DNA of 64,000 nt from Paenibacillus sp. H1-7 (GTDB taxonomy: Bacteria > Bacillota > Bacilli > Paenibacillales > NBRC-103111), in NCBI RefSeq assembly GCF_022354825.1, contig NZ_CP031168.1, forward strand, positions 5,147,501-5,211,500, in the 5' to 3' direction. The notes under the pieces were generated by a model. That model did no database searches and was not told the origin of the DNA. It was given only the letters and a program-made list of their open reading frames with translations. Shown here one piece after another: positions 17,788 to 26,560 of the stretch. Every line of letters starts with the position of its first letter. Within the stretch, counting starts at the first letter, position 1. The position numbers and the translations under genes were made by a program.

Positions 17788-19608
17788 GTCTCGAAGAATC
17801 TCCATGAATTGCTGGCCTGTGATCGTTTCCTTTTCCATTAGAAACTTGGTGATTTCATGAAGCTTGACTATGTTCTCCTCCAAGATGGCTGCTGCTTTTT
17901 GATGGCAGCCTTTGATGATGCTCAACACCTCTTCGTCAATTTTTGCCGCGGTCTCTGACGAAACCAACAACGAGGTGTCACCTCCCAAATAAGGATTATT
18001 TACGGTTTCCAGTGCCATCATATCGAACGCCTCGCTCATGCCGAACCTTGTGATCATGGATCTGGCGATTTTCGTAGCCTGCTCGATGTCATTGGAAGCG
18101 CCGGATGTGATCCGTTTGAAAATGATCTCTTCCGCTGCGCGCCCGCCCATGTAAGTGGTGATTTTATCTAATGCCTGCTCCCTGGACATTAAGATCGTTT
18201 CCTGCTCGTCCACTTGCATCGTGTACCCAAGTGCACCGGAGGTTCGCGGAATGATGGTGATCTTGTGTACCGGTGCGGAGTGACTTTGCTTGGCGGCGAC
18301 CAAAGCGTGCCCCACTTCATGATAAGCAATCGTGAGCTTATCCTGCATAGAGATAAGGACATGTTTGCGCTGATATCCGGCGATAACTACCTCAACGCTT
18401 TCTTCCAAATCGTTCTGAGAGACCTTGCTCCGGCCGAGCTTAACGGCTCGCAATGCAGCCTCGTTGACAATGTTGGCGAGATCGGCCCCCGACGCCCCCG
18501 GTGTCGCCCTGGCGATGACATGGAAATCCACCTCATCCGCCATCTTCACCTTCTTCGCGTGCACCTTCAAGATGGCTTCCCGTCCTGCCAGATCCGGCAG
18601 CTCTACCGGCACTCTGCGATCGAACCTTCCTGGGCGCAGCAGCGCTTTATCCAGCGTCTCGGGGCGGTTGGTGGCCGCTAAAATAACGACGCCCTTGTCC
18701 GCGTCGAACCCGTCCATCTCGGTCAGCAGCTGGTTTAAGGTTTGTTCCCTCTCGTCGTTTCCTCCCGCGATGCTGGAGTTACGGCTTTTACCAATTGCGT
18801 CGATTTCATCGATAAAGACAATGCACGGAGCCTTCTCCTGAGCTTGCTTAAACAAATCCCTCACCCGGGCTGCGCCCATCCCGACGAACATCTCCACGAA
18901 CTCGGAACCGGAAATCGAGAAGAAGGGCACCTTGGATTCTCCTGCCACCGCCTTCGCCAATAGCGTCTTCCCCGTCCCGGGAGGACCTACTAGCAATGCG
19001 CCTTTCGGGATGCTGGCACCGATCTCCGTATATTTCTTTGGATTATGGAGGAAGTCGACGATTTCCTGCAAAGCCTCTTTCGCCTCATCCTGTCCAGCAA
19101 CATTAGCGAATGTCACGCCGGTTTGCGCTTCGACATACACCTTCGCGTTGCTCTTACCTAAAGAAAACGGATTGCCTCCACCCGGCATCCTGTTAGCCAT
19201 TTTTTTCATGAGCCACTGGCCCACGGCAAGAAAAATAAGAAACGGGAGAATCCAGGTTAGAAAGAAATTAAGCAGAGGTGACATTTCCCTAGGGATGACT
19301 CGGGTAAAAGCGACGTTCGCTTCGTACAATCGATCAACCAGCTTCGGGTCCTCAACCACACCTGTCTTGTAGAGCTTAGCCTCGGCCGTATTGACAGGAG
19401 TGAGGAAAATCACTGTGCTTTCGATTTTCACTTCCTTAACCTGACCGTCCTTCACCATGCGCAAGAACGTCCCGTAGTCGATTTCCTTCACGGAATAGTT
19501 GTATATAGCGGGCATAACAAAAGAATTAATCAGCAAGATCACCAACAGGGTGATCCCATAATAATAGAAAGTGGACTTCTTGGGCGGTTTGAACTCGTTC
19601 ATACTCAT
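17767..19608 (-). CDS. ftsH: ATP-dependent zinc metalloprotease FtsH
   Basis: 613 residues. Two membrane helices (about 14-36 and 112-134) bracket an extracytoplasmic loop of some 75 residues. The AAA+ domain has Walker A GPPGTGKT (208-215), Walker B VFIDE (264-268) and the arginine-finger region RPGRFDRR (325-332). The protease zinc motif HEVGH (430-434) has Val where most FtsH have Ala. The product degrades unassembled membrane proteins and short-lived regulators at the cytoplasmic membrane. ATG 19608 has AAGGAGGG ten bases upstream. It stands alone, not beside tilS/hpt/folate genes as the main FtsH usually does in Bacillales, so it is probably a second paralogue. Confidence 0.95.
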   Translation of the reverse strand: MSMNEFKPPKKSTFYYYGITLLVILLINSFVMPAIYNYSVKEIDYGTFLRMVKDGQVKEVKIESTVIFLTPVNTAEAKLYKTGVVEDPKLVDRLYEANVAFTRVIPREMSPLLNFFLTWILPFLIFLAVGQWLMKKMANRMPGGGNPFSLGKSNAKVYVEAQTGVTFANVAGQDEAKEALQEIVDFLHNPKKYTEIGASIPKGALLVGPPGTGKTLLAKAVAGESKVPFFSISGSEFVEMFVGMGAARVRDLFKQAQEKAPCIVFIDEIDAIGKSRNSSIAGGNDEREQTLNQLLTEMDGFDADKGVVILAATNRPETLDKALLRPGRFDRRVPVELPDLAGREAILKVHAKKVKMADEVDFHVIARATPGASGADLANIVNEAALRAVKLGRSKVSQNDLEESVEVVIAGYQRKHVLISMQDKLTIAYHEVGHALVAAKQSHSAPVHKITIIPRTSGALGYTMQVDEQETILMSREQALDKITTYMGGRAAEEIIFKRITSGASNDIEQATKIARSMITRFGMSEAFDMMALETVNNPYLGGDTSLLVSSETAAKIDEEVLSIIKGCHQKAAAILEENIVKLHEITKFLMEKETITGQQFMEILRDESAGID

Positions 19609-19722
19609 TATGGTTACACCCTCCTTTCGTACGGTACAAGACCATTATTCCCCAACACTTCATGCCCCATGCTAACCAAGTCTCTCCGAAAAAAACTTCA
19701 ACCGCAGGTCATTATAAGCAGC

Positions 19723-19746
19723 AAAATAGGGAGCCCTAGGGCTCCC
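19723..19746 (-). terminator. Terminator of the MFS exporter gene
   Basis: Perfect 8-base arms GGGAGCCC and GGGCTCCC around TA, followed on the minus strand by TATTTTGC. It lies 20 bases past the stop at 19766. Confidence 0.8.
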
Positions 19747-19765
19747 TCGAGTAAAGCTTATATTA

Positions 19766-21199
19766 TTAGTGCATTGCACCCATTGCCGCACGGTTGACTA
19801 CGACGCGGCGGATAAAGAATGCTATGGTCAGACCGATAACCGTTACAACCATCGCGAAGAAGAACACATTCTGAGAAGCGAATGTCATCGCATTGGCCAT
19901 CTCTACCGGCTCGTTCGGTGCGGAAGATCCCTCCAAGTACTTTTCCATACCCTTAGTAAGGATGCTAATCGCTACCGCTGTGCCGATAGCTCCAGCGACC
20001 TGCTGCAGCGTGTTCATCACCGCTGTGCCGTGCGGGTACAGCTCCGGCGGCAGCTGGTTCAGGCCGTTCGTCTGCGCCGGCATCCAAACCATCGAGATGC
20101 CGACCATGAGGCAAATATGCAAGGCCACAATCAAAGTGATGGAGGAAGCCAGCGTAATGCCGGAGAAAAACCAAAGCGTAGCCGCGACGATGAAGAGGCC
20201 GGGAATAACGAGCCACTTCGGACCATACTTGTCAAACAAGCGACCCATCCGCGGCGATAGAATTCCGTTCAGCGCACTGCCTGGCAGCAGCATGAGTCCG
20301 GCAGCGAACGCGGACAGCTTCATGCCGTTTTGCAAATACATCGGTAAAATAATCATGCTCGACAAGATGATCATCATACAGGACAATACCATAAACAATC
20401 CCACGATGAACATCGGGTACTTGAATACGCGTAAATTCATCATCGGCTCTTTCATATAGATTTGCCGCAACGCGAACATTACAAGCGCGATCATCCCAAT
20501 AACAATGGATGCAACCACAACCGGACTGGTCCAGCCTCCGTCCCCTTCACCCGCTTTACTGAAGCCGAATACGACACCGCCAAAGCCGATTGTCGACAAT
20601 ACAATGGACAACAGATCGATGCGAGGCTTCGTGACCTCGGTAACATTCTCCAAATACTTCAGTCCCACGAACAGTCCTAACAGCAGGAACGGCAGCGAGA
20701 GCCAGAAGATATAATGCCAAGATAAATATTCAATCAGTAGCCCCGCTACCGTAGGTCCAGTAGCCGGTGCGAACATAATGACGAGACCGACGAAGCCCAT
20801 TGCCGCTCCGCGCTTCTCCGGCGAGTAGACCACGAGGATCGTATTGAACATGAGCGGAATTAGCAAGCCCATTCCGATCGCCTGCAATACCCGAGCTACC
20901 ATTAACAATTCAAAATTGTACGCCAGCGCCGCGATCAGCGTGCCGACGATGGAGCTCGCCAGGGAGACGATGAACAATTGCCTTGTTGTAAACCATTGCA
21001 GCAGCAGCCCCGTCATCGGCATCAGAATGCCGAGCGTTAACAGAAAGCCTGTCGTTAACCACTGTGCGGTCGCGGCAGAAATATGGAACACGTCCATTAG
21101 ATTACTGATCGCGATGTTGAGTGCCGTCTCGCTGAACATGCCAACGAAGCCGCAGATGAGCAGCGACGCCATAATGGCTCGCGTGTTGTATTGCTTCAT
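19766..21199 (-). CDS. MFS multidrug exporter, DHA2 (EmrB/QacA/LmrB) type
   Basis: 477 residues, about 14 membrane helices. The DHA2 hallmarks are visible: TALNIAISNL with the WLTTGFLLTLGILMP helix after it, GLLIPLMFNTILVVYSPEKRG, and the motif-C-like MFAPATGPTVAGLLIEYLSWHYIF. It exports drugs or other toxic compounds by proton antiport; it resembles LmrB-type lincomycin exporters but the substrates are not deducible. The promoter carries a perfect palindrome over its -10 box (21262-21298), so it should be repressor-controlled, yet no TetR or MarR gene is beside it. Confidence 0.92.
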   Translation of the reverse strand: MKQYNTRAIMASLLICGFVGMFSETALNIAISNLMDVFHISAATAQWLTTGFLLTLGILMPMTGLLLQWFTTRQLFIVSLASSIVGTLIAALAYNFELLMVARVLQAIGMGLLIPLMFNTILVVYSPEKRGAAMGFVGLVIMFAPATGPTVAGLLIEYLSWHYIFWLSLPFLLLGLFVGLKYLENVTEVTKPRIDLLSIVLSTIGFGGVVFGFSKAGEGDGGWTSPVVVASIVIGMIALVMFALRQIYMKEPMMNLRVFKYPMFIVGLFMVLSCMMIILSSMIILPMYLQNGMKLSAFAAGLMLLPGSALNGILSPRMGRLFDKYGPKWLVIPGLFIVAATLWFFSGITLASSITLIVALHICLMVGISMVWMPAQTNGLNQLPPELYPHGTAVMNTLQQVAGAIGTAVAISILTKGMEKYLEGSSAPNEPVEMANAMTFASQNVFFFAMVVTVIGLTIAFFIRRVVVNRAAMGAMH

Positions 21200-21261
21200 G
21201 TAGTTTCCACTTCCCTCTCCTGAAAAATCTCTATATATTAGCGATTTAGTTATCGCCTCTC

Positions 21262-21298
21262 TAACTGTTACAATAATCGTAACAGTTATTTATGTCAA
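21262..21298 (-). promoter_or_regulatory. MFS exporter promoter with overlapping palindromic operator
   Basis: Minus-strand -35 TTGACA (21298-21293), 17-base spacer, -10 TATTGT (21275-21270). A perfect palindrome (arms TAACTGTTAC and GTAACAGTTA, 7-base centre, 21262-21288) covers the spacer and the -10 box, so a bound repressor would block polymerase. A further short inverted repeat (GCGAT/ATCGC) lies at 21241-21256. Confidence 0.75.
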
Positions 21299-21349
21299 TA
21301 CTATGAACATGTTTTATTTGTAAAAAAAGATTTACGCAACGGGTTAACG

Positions 21350-21880
21350 TTAGCTATCCTTGCTCACGTTATACCAATTCAGCGCTTTTGTCTCTAGCTC
21401 TTTCACGAATGTATCCTTGCCGTCCATATAAGCTTCTATGTCTCTTGGGAATTGTCTTGCGAGGCTTTCCTTCAACTCTCCATATCGCTGCGTGTCGTCG
21501 GAATGAGTCCGGAGATAATCTCTCACGGCCAAGTGGCGCGTAATATCTTCCTCGTTATCGGCTTGAAACACATGCACTTGATGTGTCCGGTTGTCTCCGC
21601 CTTTACGGAAATATCTCCTTCCTGACATGCCAAACTCTCCCATACATTCGTAACCAAGGCTTCTCATTTGTTCATTGAATGAATCCACTTGTTTAATATC
21701 TTTTACAACCGGCATAATATCAATGATCGGTTTCGCCTTTAACCCTGGCACCGAAGTGCTGCCGATGTGATGAATGTCAACTAGCTCCTGGCCGAAAATG
21801 CTTCTTATTTGCTGAGACTATTCGATATAGTTTTGCACCCAATTATCACTGTATTCCGTTTCCGTTACAACAACATTCAT
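21350..21880 (-). pseudogene. GrpB/UPF0157-family gene interrupted by an in-frame TAG
   Basis: The frame starts at ATG 21880 behind a perfect AAGGAGG and reads MNVVVTETEYSDNWVQNYIE, then TAG (21820-21818), then continues without further damage. The family hallmark HHIGSTSVPGLKAKPIIDIM and the rest to 21350 are intact. Total length with the stop read through is 176 residues, normal for GrpB. These proteins belong to the nucleotidyltransferase superfamily and their role is poorly known. The only internal restart (GTG 21751) lacks a ribosome binding site and would drop the conserved IGSTS segment, so function is probably lost. A recent nonsense mutation or a sequencing error is the simplest explanation. 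Confidence 0.8.
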
Positions 21881-22000
21881 CCTATAAACCTCCTTAGTGG
21901 ACATATCCTTTTCGTTCTTTTCAGGGCATTCCACCATCATATAAAAGTGAAGGAATAGTGTCAATCACAAATTGAGATAGCGCAAAGGGATTGGGACAGC

Positions 22001-22050
22001 AAAAAAACAGGGATGAACCGTCAACAGTTCACCGTTGACCGTCCATCCCT
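22001..22050 (-). terminator. Terminator of the SDR gene
   Basis: Long minus-strand hairpin with 17-base arms (22009-22025 and 22034-22050, one mismatch and one G-U pair) followed by GTTTTTTT; 16 bases past the stop at 22066. Confidence 0.88.
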
Positions 22051-22065
22051 TTATAGTACGTGATA

Positions 22066-22803
22066 TTAGTTGAAGCCGCCGTTTACGCGAATCGTTTGTC
22101 CTGTGATCCAACGGGCTTTGTCGCTAACTAGCAGCTCGATTGCATTCGCGATGTCCTCCGGCTCACCAAGTCTTCCGAACGAATTCATTCGGCGGTACGA
22201 ATCAATCAGCTCCTCCGATTTGCCGTTCAAGAACAACTCGGTTGATACTTGCCCGGGCGCTATGCAGTTGATGATAATATCCTTAGGTCCGAATTCCTTC
22301 GCCAATTGGCGGGTTAGCTGCTCGACCGCACCTTTCGTAGCTGCATAGACGCTGTATGTCGGGATCATCGCCCCCGATACGGAGGTCGAGAAGTTGATGA
22401 TCGTCCCGCCATGTGCCATATGCTTCATAGCTTGCTGGCAAGCGAAATAAGTACCCTTCACGTTGACTGCGAACTGCCGGTCAAACATCTCCTCCGTCAC
22501 GTCCGCTATAGCCGTACATTCCATGATGCCGGCATTGTTAACGAGAATGTCCAATCGGCCAAAGCGCTCGAGCGTCTTGGTGAACAACATTTCGACTTCG
22601 CTCACCCTGCTCATATCGGCGCGGATGGCTGCCGCCTCGCCTCCGGCTTGCTCAATCATGTTCACAGCCTCATCGGCTTTTCCTGAATTCGATGCATAAT
22701 TGACAACTACCTTTGCGCCGGATTGCGCTAATTGGATCGCTATTTGTCGTCCGATACCCCGTGACGCTCCAGTGACTATGGCGACTTTTCCATGTAAGCT
22801 CAT
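22066..22803 (-). CDS. Short-chain dehydrogenase/reductase (FabG-like)
   Basis: 245 residues, classical SDR. Cofactor motif TGASRGIG (residues 12-19), NNAG (87-90 region), catalytic Ser in FSTSVSG, and Y-x3-K in VYAATKGA are all present, as is the C-terminal ITGQTIRVNGG. The first strand ends without an acidic residue (VVVNYAS), which is compatible with NADP. It probably reduces a small ketone or aldehyde. It is divergent from the AraC regulator at 22989, suggesting an inducible detoxification or carbonyl-reduction unit rather than fatty-acid synthesis. Confidence 0.9.
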   Translation of the reverse strand: MSLHGKVAIVTGASRGIGRQIAIQLAQSGAKVVVNYASNSGKADEAVNMIEQAGGEAAAIRADMSRVSEVEMLFTKTLERFGRLDILVNNAGIMECTAIADVTEEMFDRQFAVNVKGTYFACQQAMKHMAHGGTIINFSTSVSGAMIPTYSVYAATKGAVEQLTRQLAKEFGPKDIIINCIAPGQVSTELFLNGKSEELIDSYRRMNSFGRLGEPEDIANAIELLVSDKARWITGQTIRVNGGFN

Positions 22804-22988
22804 TTCTATTCTCTCCTTTATTCGAGACTGGCCGAAAGGCTTCTATCGTGTTCGGCCTTGTAAACTCATTATAGTAAAGGTTTGCTGAACTCCGTTAGAA
22901 CATACCTGTTCAATTCTTGCCTAATTCTCTTCTGTCTCGTTATAATAAAAGGAACTTTGACAATCTTTCCGGAAAGAAGCTGATATAG

Positions 22989-23909
22989 ATGGACGAATCA
23001 ATGCGAATGGGGCAGGCTTTGCAGCAGCTTGCAATCTTGATAGAACGCTTCGCTCCATCGGACGGTACGCACCCCACTTCCGTGCCATCTCTAATGCTGA
23101 TGCGTGCCACACAACTGTCAGAACCGCTGGAATCCGTATATAAGCCATCCATTTGCGTAGTGGCTCAAGGTGCCAAGACGGCCACACTGGCTGATGAAAT
23201 CTACCGCTACGATCCTTCAACCTACCTGGTCACATCCGTCGAATTACCTATTGTGGGCAGGATCGTAGAGGCAACGCCGGACATCCCGTATTTAAGCTTG
23301 AAGCTGAGCTTCGACACCGACGTGATTCTGGACATCGTGAAAGAGATGAACCGCCCCGATACCGTTCAAGCGGAAGCCGCCCGCGGTATTACCGTGAACA
23401 GGACAACTCCCGCATTACTCGAAGCCATTGTGCGGCTTATGCGATTGCTAAACACACCTGACGACATTCCGGTACTTGCGCCGCTCATCATCCGCGAAAT
23501 TCTGTACAGGGTGCTTCAAAGCGATCAAGGATCGCTCATTCATCCATTCGCTGTCAACGGCAGCCATGCACATAATATAGCTCAAGCGATCCAGCTGATT
23601 AACCGGCAATACGATCGCCCGCTCGTCATTGAGCAGCTTGCCAAGTCTGTCAATATGAGTACGTCGGCGTTTCACAAGCATTTCAAGCGCGTCACGGCGA
23701 TGAGCCCGCTGCAATACCAGAAAACCGTGCGCTTGCAGGAAGCCCGGCGCTTAATGCTGACGGAAACCGTGCAGGTCTCCGATGCCGCCTTTCGCGTAGG
23801 CTACGAGAGCCCGTCCCAGTTCAGCCGGGAATACGCCCGTATGTACGGACGTCCGCCGAGGCTGGATGTTCAAGAGATTCGCGGGTCTATGGCAGGTTCA
23901 AGCTCTTGA
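22989..23909 (+). CDS. AraC-family regulator with AraC_N (arabinose-type activator) domain
   Basis: 306 residues. The N-terminal region has the signature KPSICVVAQGAKTATLADE-I-YRYDPSTYLVTSVELP of the 'AraC-type N-terminal' family that often controls neighbouring oxidoreductases. The C-terminal HTH pair is LAKSVNMSTSAFHKHFKRVT and VSDAAFRVGYESPSQFSREY. ATG 22989 has only a weak GGAAAG site. It is divergent from the SDR gene and very likely its regulator; this pairing is common in proteobacteria and Firmicutes. Confidence 0.9.
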   Translation: MDESMRMGQALQQLAILIERFAPSDGTHPTSVPSLMLMRATQLSEPLESVYKPSICVVAQGAKTATLADEIYRYDPSTYLVTSVELPIVGRIVEATPDIPYLSLKLSFDTDVILDIVKEMNRPDTVQAEAARGITVNRTTPALLEAIVRLMRLLNTPDDIPVLAPLIIREILYRVLQSDQGSLIHPFAVNGSHAHNIAQAIQLINRQYDRPLVIEQLAKSVNMSTSAFHKHFKRVTAMSPLQYQKTVRLQEARRLMLTETVQVSDAAFRVGYESPSQFSREYARMYGRPPRLDVQEIRGSMAGSSS

Positions 23910-24438
23910 GCCTGACCTTGGATCTGTTGAATCGGCAAAAGCTTTAAACCTATTTTTCTCAGGTAGATCAGCCGCAGTTCGATCTCTTTTCTTCGATCAA
24001 CATCCTTCATCAAAGGATTGACCTTCTATTGTTACAGGCAAATTTTCCTGTTTGGACTCGCTTCTAATAACATATACAAAGCTGGCAGGCGTATAAGTAG
24101 ATAATGAGTAAAAATCCAATTGATATGATTAGATTCCTGCTTCTCGCGGAAATCTCTTTAAATCTGAAGTGTAAGAACATTCTTATCAAGAAATTATAAA
24201 GTATCAGTACTCCCACCAAAGGAAGCCACTTTACCATCCAATCCATTGTTTACCCATCCATTGGTCTCTAGTGTTTAACCGAATAATTTGAAAAATCGTA
24301 AATCGTTGTCTTCTTCCCTGTAACAGGGATACCCTATATTGGGATTTGCCTGTAACAAAAATCACAGTCTGTAGATGTGCTTTAATGTACAATGAAATGA
24401 TTATATCAAGGTCTACTGCTTAATGGAGGAATAAAGAA
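23910..24438. other. Intergenic region with little recognisable content
   Basis: A 529-base gap between two plus-strand genes. It contains one weak minus-strand small ORF (24064-24246) and a pair of direct repeats CCTGTAACA (24317-24325 and 24349-24357) 32 bases apart. No clear terminator follows the AraC gene. I see no RNA gene. Confidence 0.5.
24064..24246 (-). CDS. Possible small membrane protein, 60 residues
   Basis: Two hydrophobic stretches (LPLVGVLILYNFLIRMF and LIISIGFLLIIYLYACQLCI) separated by a basic loop (HFRFKEISARSRN) follow the positive-inside pattern of a two-helix membrane protein. The start has only a weak GGATGG upstream, and the gene is isolated on its strand. No family recognised; it could be chance. 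Confidence 0.3.
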   Translation of the reverse strand: MDWMVKWLPLVGVLILYNFLIRMFLHFRFKEISARSRNLIISIGFLLIIYLYACQLCICY

Positions 24439-24738
24439 ATGAAACAAGAGCATATCGTCCATTTTAAAATTATTAACAAGACGGGAACGCGGCTGCTTAG
24501 AGGACTTATTTATTTGGAGGAACATCAGGAGCCGACCTTGCAAGACTTTGAGAAGTGCCTTCAAGACTGCGGTCACGAAGTACGCATAGTAAATAAGGAG
24601 CAGTTCATATTCCGAGCGTTCAAGCCTGGAGAAGAATATCTTATCGATGTTCTGGAAGATTACGAGGATCCTCATACAAGGGACCGGAATGCCGAGAGCT
24701 TGGCCAAGACGTTCATGAAGGACAACAATCCTCTTTAA
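24439..24738 (+). CDS. Hypothetical protein, 99 residues
   Basis: ATG 24439 follows a good GGAGG site nine bases upstream, which supports a real gene. The product is small, soluble and acidic at its end, with one Cys pair (KCLQDCGH) and a beta-alpha pattern (LLRGLIYLEEH, QFIFRAFKPGEEYLIDVLED). I do not recognise the family. It is convergent with the DUF1835 gene and has no operon partner. Confidence 0.6.
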   Translation: MKQEHIVHFKIINKTGTRLLRGLIYLEEHQEPTLQDFEKCLQDCGHEVRIVNKEQFIFRAFKPGEEYLIDVLEDYEDPHTRDRNAESLAKTFMKDNNPL

Positions 24739-24777
24739 TCTGTGACCCGCTCCAATTATTTTTACGCTGCAGATGTA

Positions 24778-24807
24778 ACGCGGCTACTGACATCCTCGGT
24801 GCCGCGT
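24778..24807. terminator. Possible hairpin between convergent genes
   Basis: Arms ACGCGGC and GCCGCGT are separated by 16 bases and followed on the plus strand by CTAACTTTT. It lies between the convergent genes ending at 24738 and 24838. Large loop and short T run make it a weak call. Confidence 0.35.
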
Positions 24808-24837
24808 CTAACTTTTCCGTTGGTAACCGAAACACCC

Positions 24838-25884
24838 TCATCTACGCCTTACGCTGTAAAACCTCATTGCTCGCGGAACGCCTTTGATTTCCAAGAATCC
24901 GTTGTAAATAAGCTGCCGCAGCCGGTATTCCAAATAGCTGTCACCAACGTATTGATCGCAATATCCGAGCGCCTCGCCTATTACCCTTGCCGCCTTAATA
25001 AAATCGTTATTTGTCTTGTAGGAGTGCAGCTTCTCGACGGTCTCTAGCAAATAAGAATCGAAATGATGCTCATCCACATTAAGGACTCGATCTCCATCCC
25101 ATATGCGTAACACCTCATGCTGATTGGCGAACTCTAACCATTCCTGCTCAAGTCTACGCCTTGTTTCCCATGCGATAGCCCCATTTTCCCCGATTTCTCC
25201 CCAAACGGCTTGAAGCTTCTCGGGGGGGATTTCTCCTGCATGCAAATAGTCGATATAACGATCCGCAGTGTTAAACCTTCGTTGGCAAGCTTCCGCAGCA
25301 TCAAATAGAACTATTTTATTGGGACTGTTCCTCAACAAATAAAGAGCATACCGTAAACCTACTTGTTCGTGAGCATTTTTACCGCTCCATATAACTATGG
25401 AAACTTCAGCCGGAATAGGGGCCATTTGCTCCGTTATACTTTGATGAATAGCAGCAAAATCATAATCCGCCTCGTCATCCCCAAAGTTAATATGATCTCT
25501 GAACCATCCGCCTCTCTCTGCTTGTCCCGATTCCTCATGAAGCTGCCATAGGGGACCAATAGCAAATTGCTCACGAAAACATATAATCTTGTTTGTATCC
25601 TCATATCCCAGCTGCTGAATCGCAAATTTCAGACTTCCGGCTAAAGAATCGCCGAATACAATATGTAGCTTCGTGGTGGCGGCATCCGGTATCCATCGTG
25701 ATATTTTGTTATCTGGAACTAGAAGCTTGCCGTAGATATCCCTCAAGTTTTTGTACAGATCTATGTTTGCATTCTTGTTCCTTTCAACGAGATCCAATTG
25801 CAGCTTAATCATTGTCAGAACCTGTCTTGCATCGTTCAAAGAAAGTCCATTGATCGCCTTCTGCATTTCAACCCGCTTATTCAA
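24838..25884 (-). CDS. DUF1835/DUF3658-type protein
   Basis: 348 residues. The DUF1835 start is seen at about residue 72 (KLHIVFGDSLAGSLKFAI) with the following IICFREQFAIGPLW. The second half (WLEFANQHEVLRIWDGDRVL, then ALGYCDQYVGDSYLEYRL) matches the DUF3658 type that commonly accompanies it. The first 65 residues are an extra helical segment. The start is TTG 25884 with GGAAGG eight bases upstream. No enzymatic function is established for the family. It is cytoplasmic and monocistronic, convergent with the small gene at 24439. Confidence 0.75.
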   Translation of the reverse strand: MNKRVEMQKAINGLSLNDARQVLTMIKLQLDLVERNKNANIDLYKNLRDIYGKLLVPDNKISRWIPDAATTKLHIVFGDSLAGSLKFAIQQLGYEDTNKIICFREQFAIGPLWQLHEESGQAERGGWFRDHINFGDDEADYDFAAIHQSITEQMAPIPAEVSIVIWSGKNAHEQVGLRYALYLLRNSPNKIVLFDAAEACQRRFNTADRYIDYLHAGEIPPEKLQAVWGEIGENGAIAWETRRRLEQEWLEFANQHEVLRIWDGDRVLNVDEHHFDSYLLETVEKLHSYKTNNDFIKAARVIGEALGYCDQYVGDSYLEYRLRQLIYNGFLEIKGVPRAMRFYSVRRR

Positions 25885-25937
25885 TTTCTATGCCTTCCTC
25901 TCATTAAGTTAGTTCTAATTGATTGCACAATTTCAGA

Positions 25938-26258
25938 TCACCGTTCTATCCGAGGTGGCTTTTCAGGTGTAAAACTTAGAACAAATCCGCCGCGATAAAT
26001 AAGTTCGCCTCGATCCCCTTCTATATATTGATCCGCATCAGCAGGGTCAAGCAATTGCAGCCTTTTTTCCCCTTGTTGACATAAGAAAGTCAGGTATACT
26101 ACCGTTACTTTATTTCCATTCATCCCTTGGAATGTTTCAATTTCCTTTTCAAGAAGCAGACCCTTTGTTTTAGTTTTCGGGAAAAGCTTTAAGTAGTACA
26201 CTGCCAGACCTGCAACAAAGAGAATCAATAATACCATGTAAATGATTCCACGAATCAT
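25938..26258 (-). CDS. Small membrane-anchored DUF2500-like protein
   Basis: About 106 residues: one N-terminal membrane helix (GIIYMVLLILFVAGLAVYYL) followed by an exterior-facing or cytoplasmic beta domain. The motif YIEGDRGELIYRGGFVLSF near the end is like DUF2500 (GDxGxLxYxGxxF). An in-frame TTG at 26276 also exists, but ATG 26258 with AGGTGG just before it is the better start. It lies 53 bases upstream of the DUF1835 gene on the same strand, and the two may be cotranscribed. Function unknown. Confidence 0.65.
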   Translation of the reverse strand: MIRGIIYMVLLILFVAGLAVYYLKLFPKTKTKGLLLEKEIETFQGMNGNKVTVVYLTFLCQQGEKRLQLLDPADADQYIEGDRGELIYRGGFVLSFTPEKPPRIER

Positions 26259-26350
26259 ATAACCACCTGCTCGCAACTGTCAAAAAATTGTCTAACAACA
26301 TTATTCGATACCAGGATAGGTATCCCCTTTTCACATTGCATAAAATGAAA

Positions 26351-26384
26351 AACAGGTTAACCATTTCAATAGGGTCAACCTGTT
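26351..26384 (-). terminator. Orphan terminator-like hairpin
   Basis: Arms AACAGGTTAACC and GGTCAACCTGTT (11 of 12 paired) with a 10-base loop; the minus strand continues into TTTTTCATTTT. No minus-strand gene lies upstream of it before the AraC gene at 26561, so what transcript it ends is unclear. Confidence 0.5.
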
Positions 26385-26560
26385 ATACTATCATTCTATT
26401 GGAAAGAATATGTTGATAGCCTAGCGTAATCTTCCGGACTACCCCTACAGTATACATTGCATGAATGTTAGTCTTGTGCGGATTGATAAATTAAGTTGCA
26501 AATGTCGGCATCTCAGTGTATTTTATGAATAATCGATATTTTCATTTCGGAGTGAAGCTT

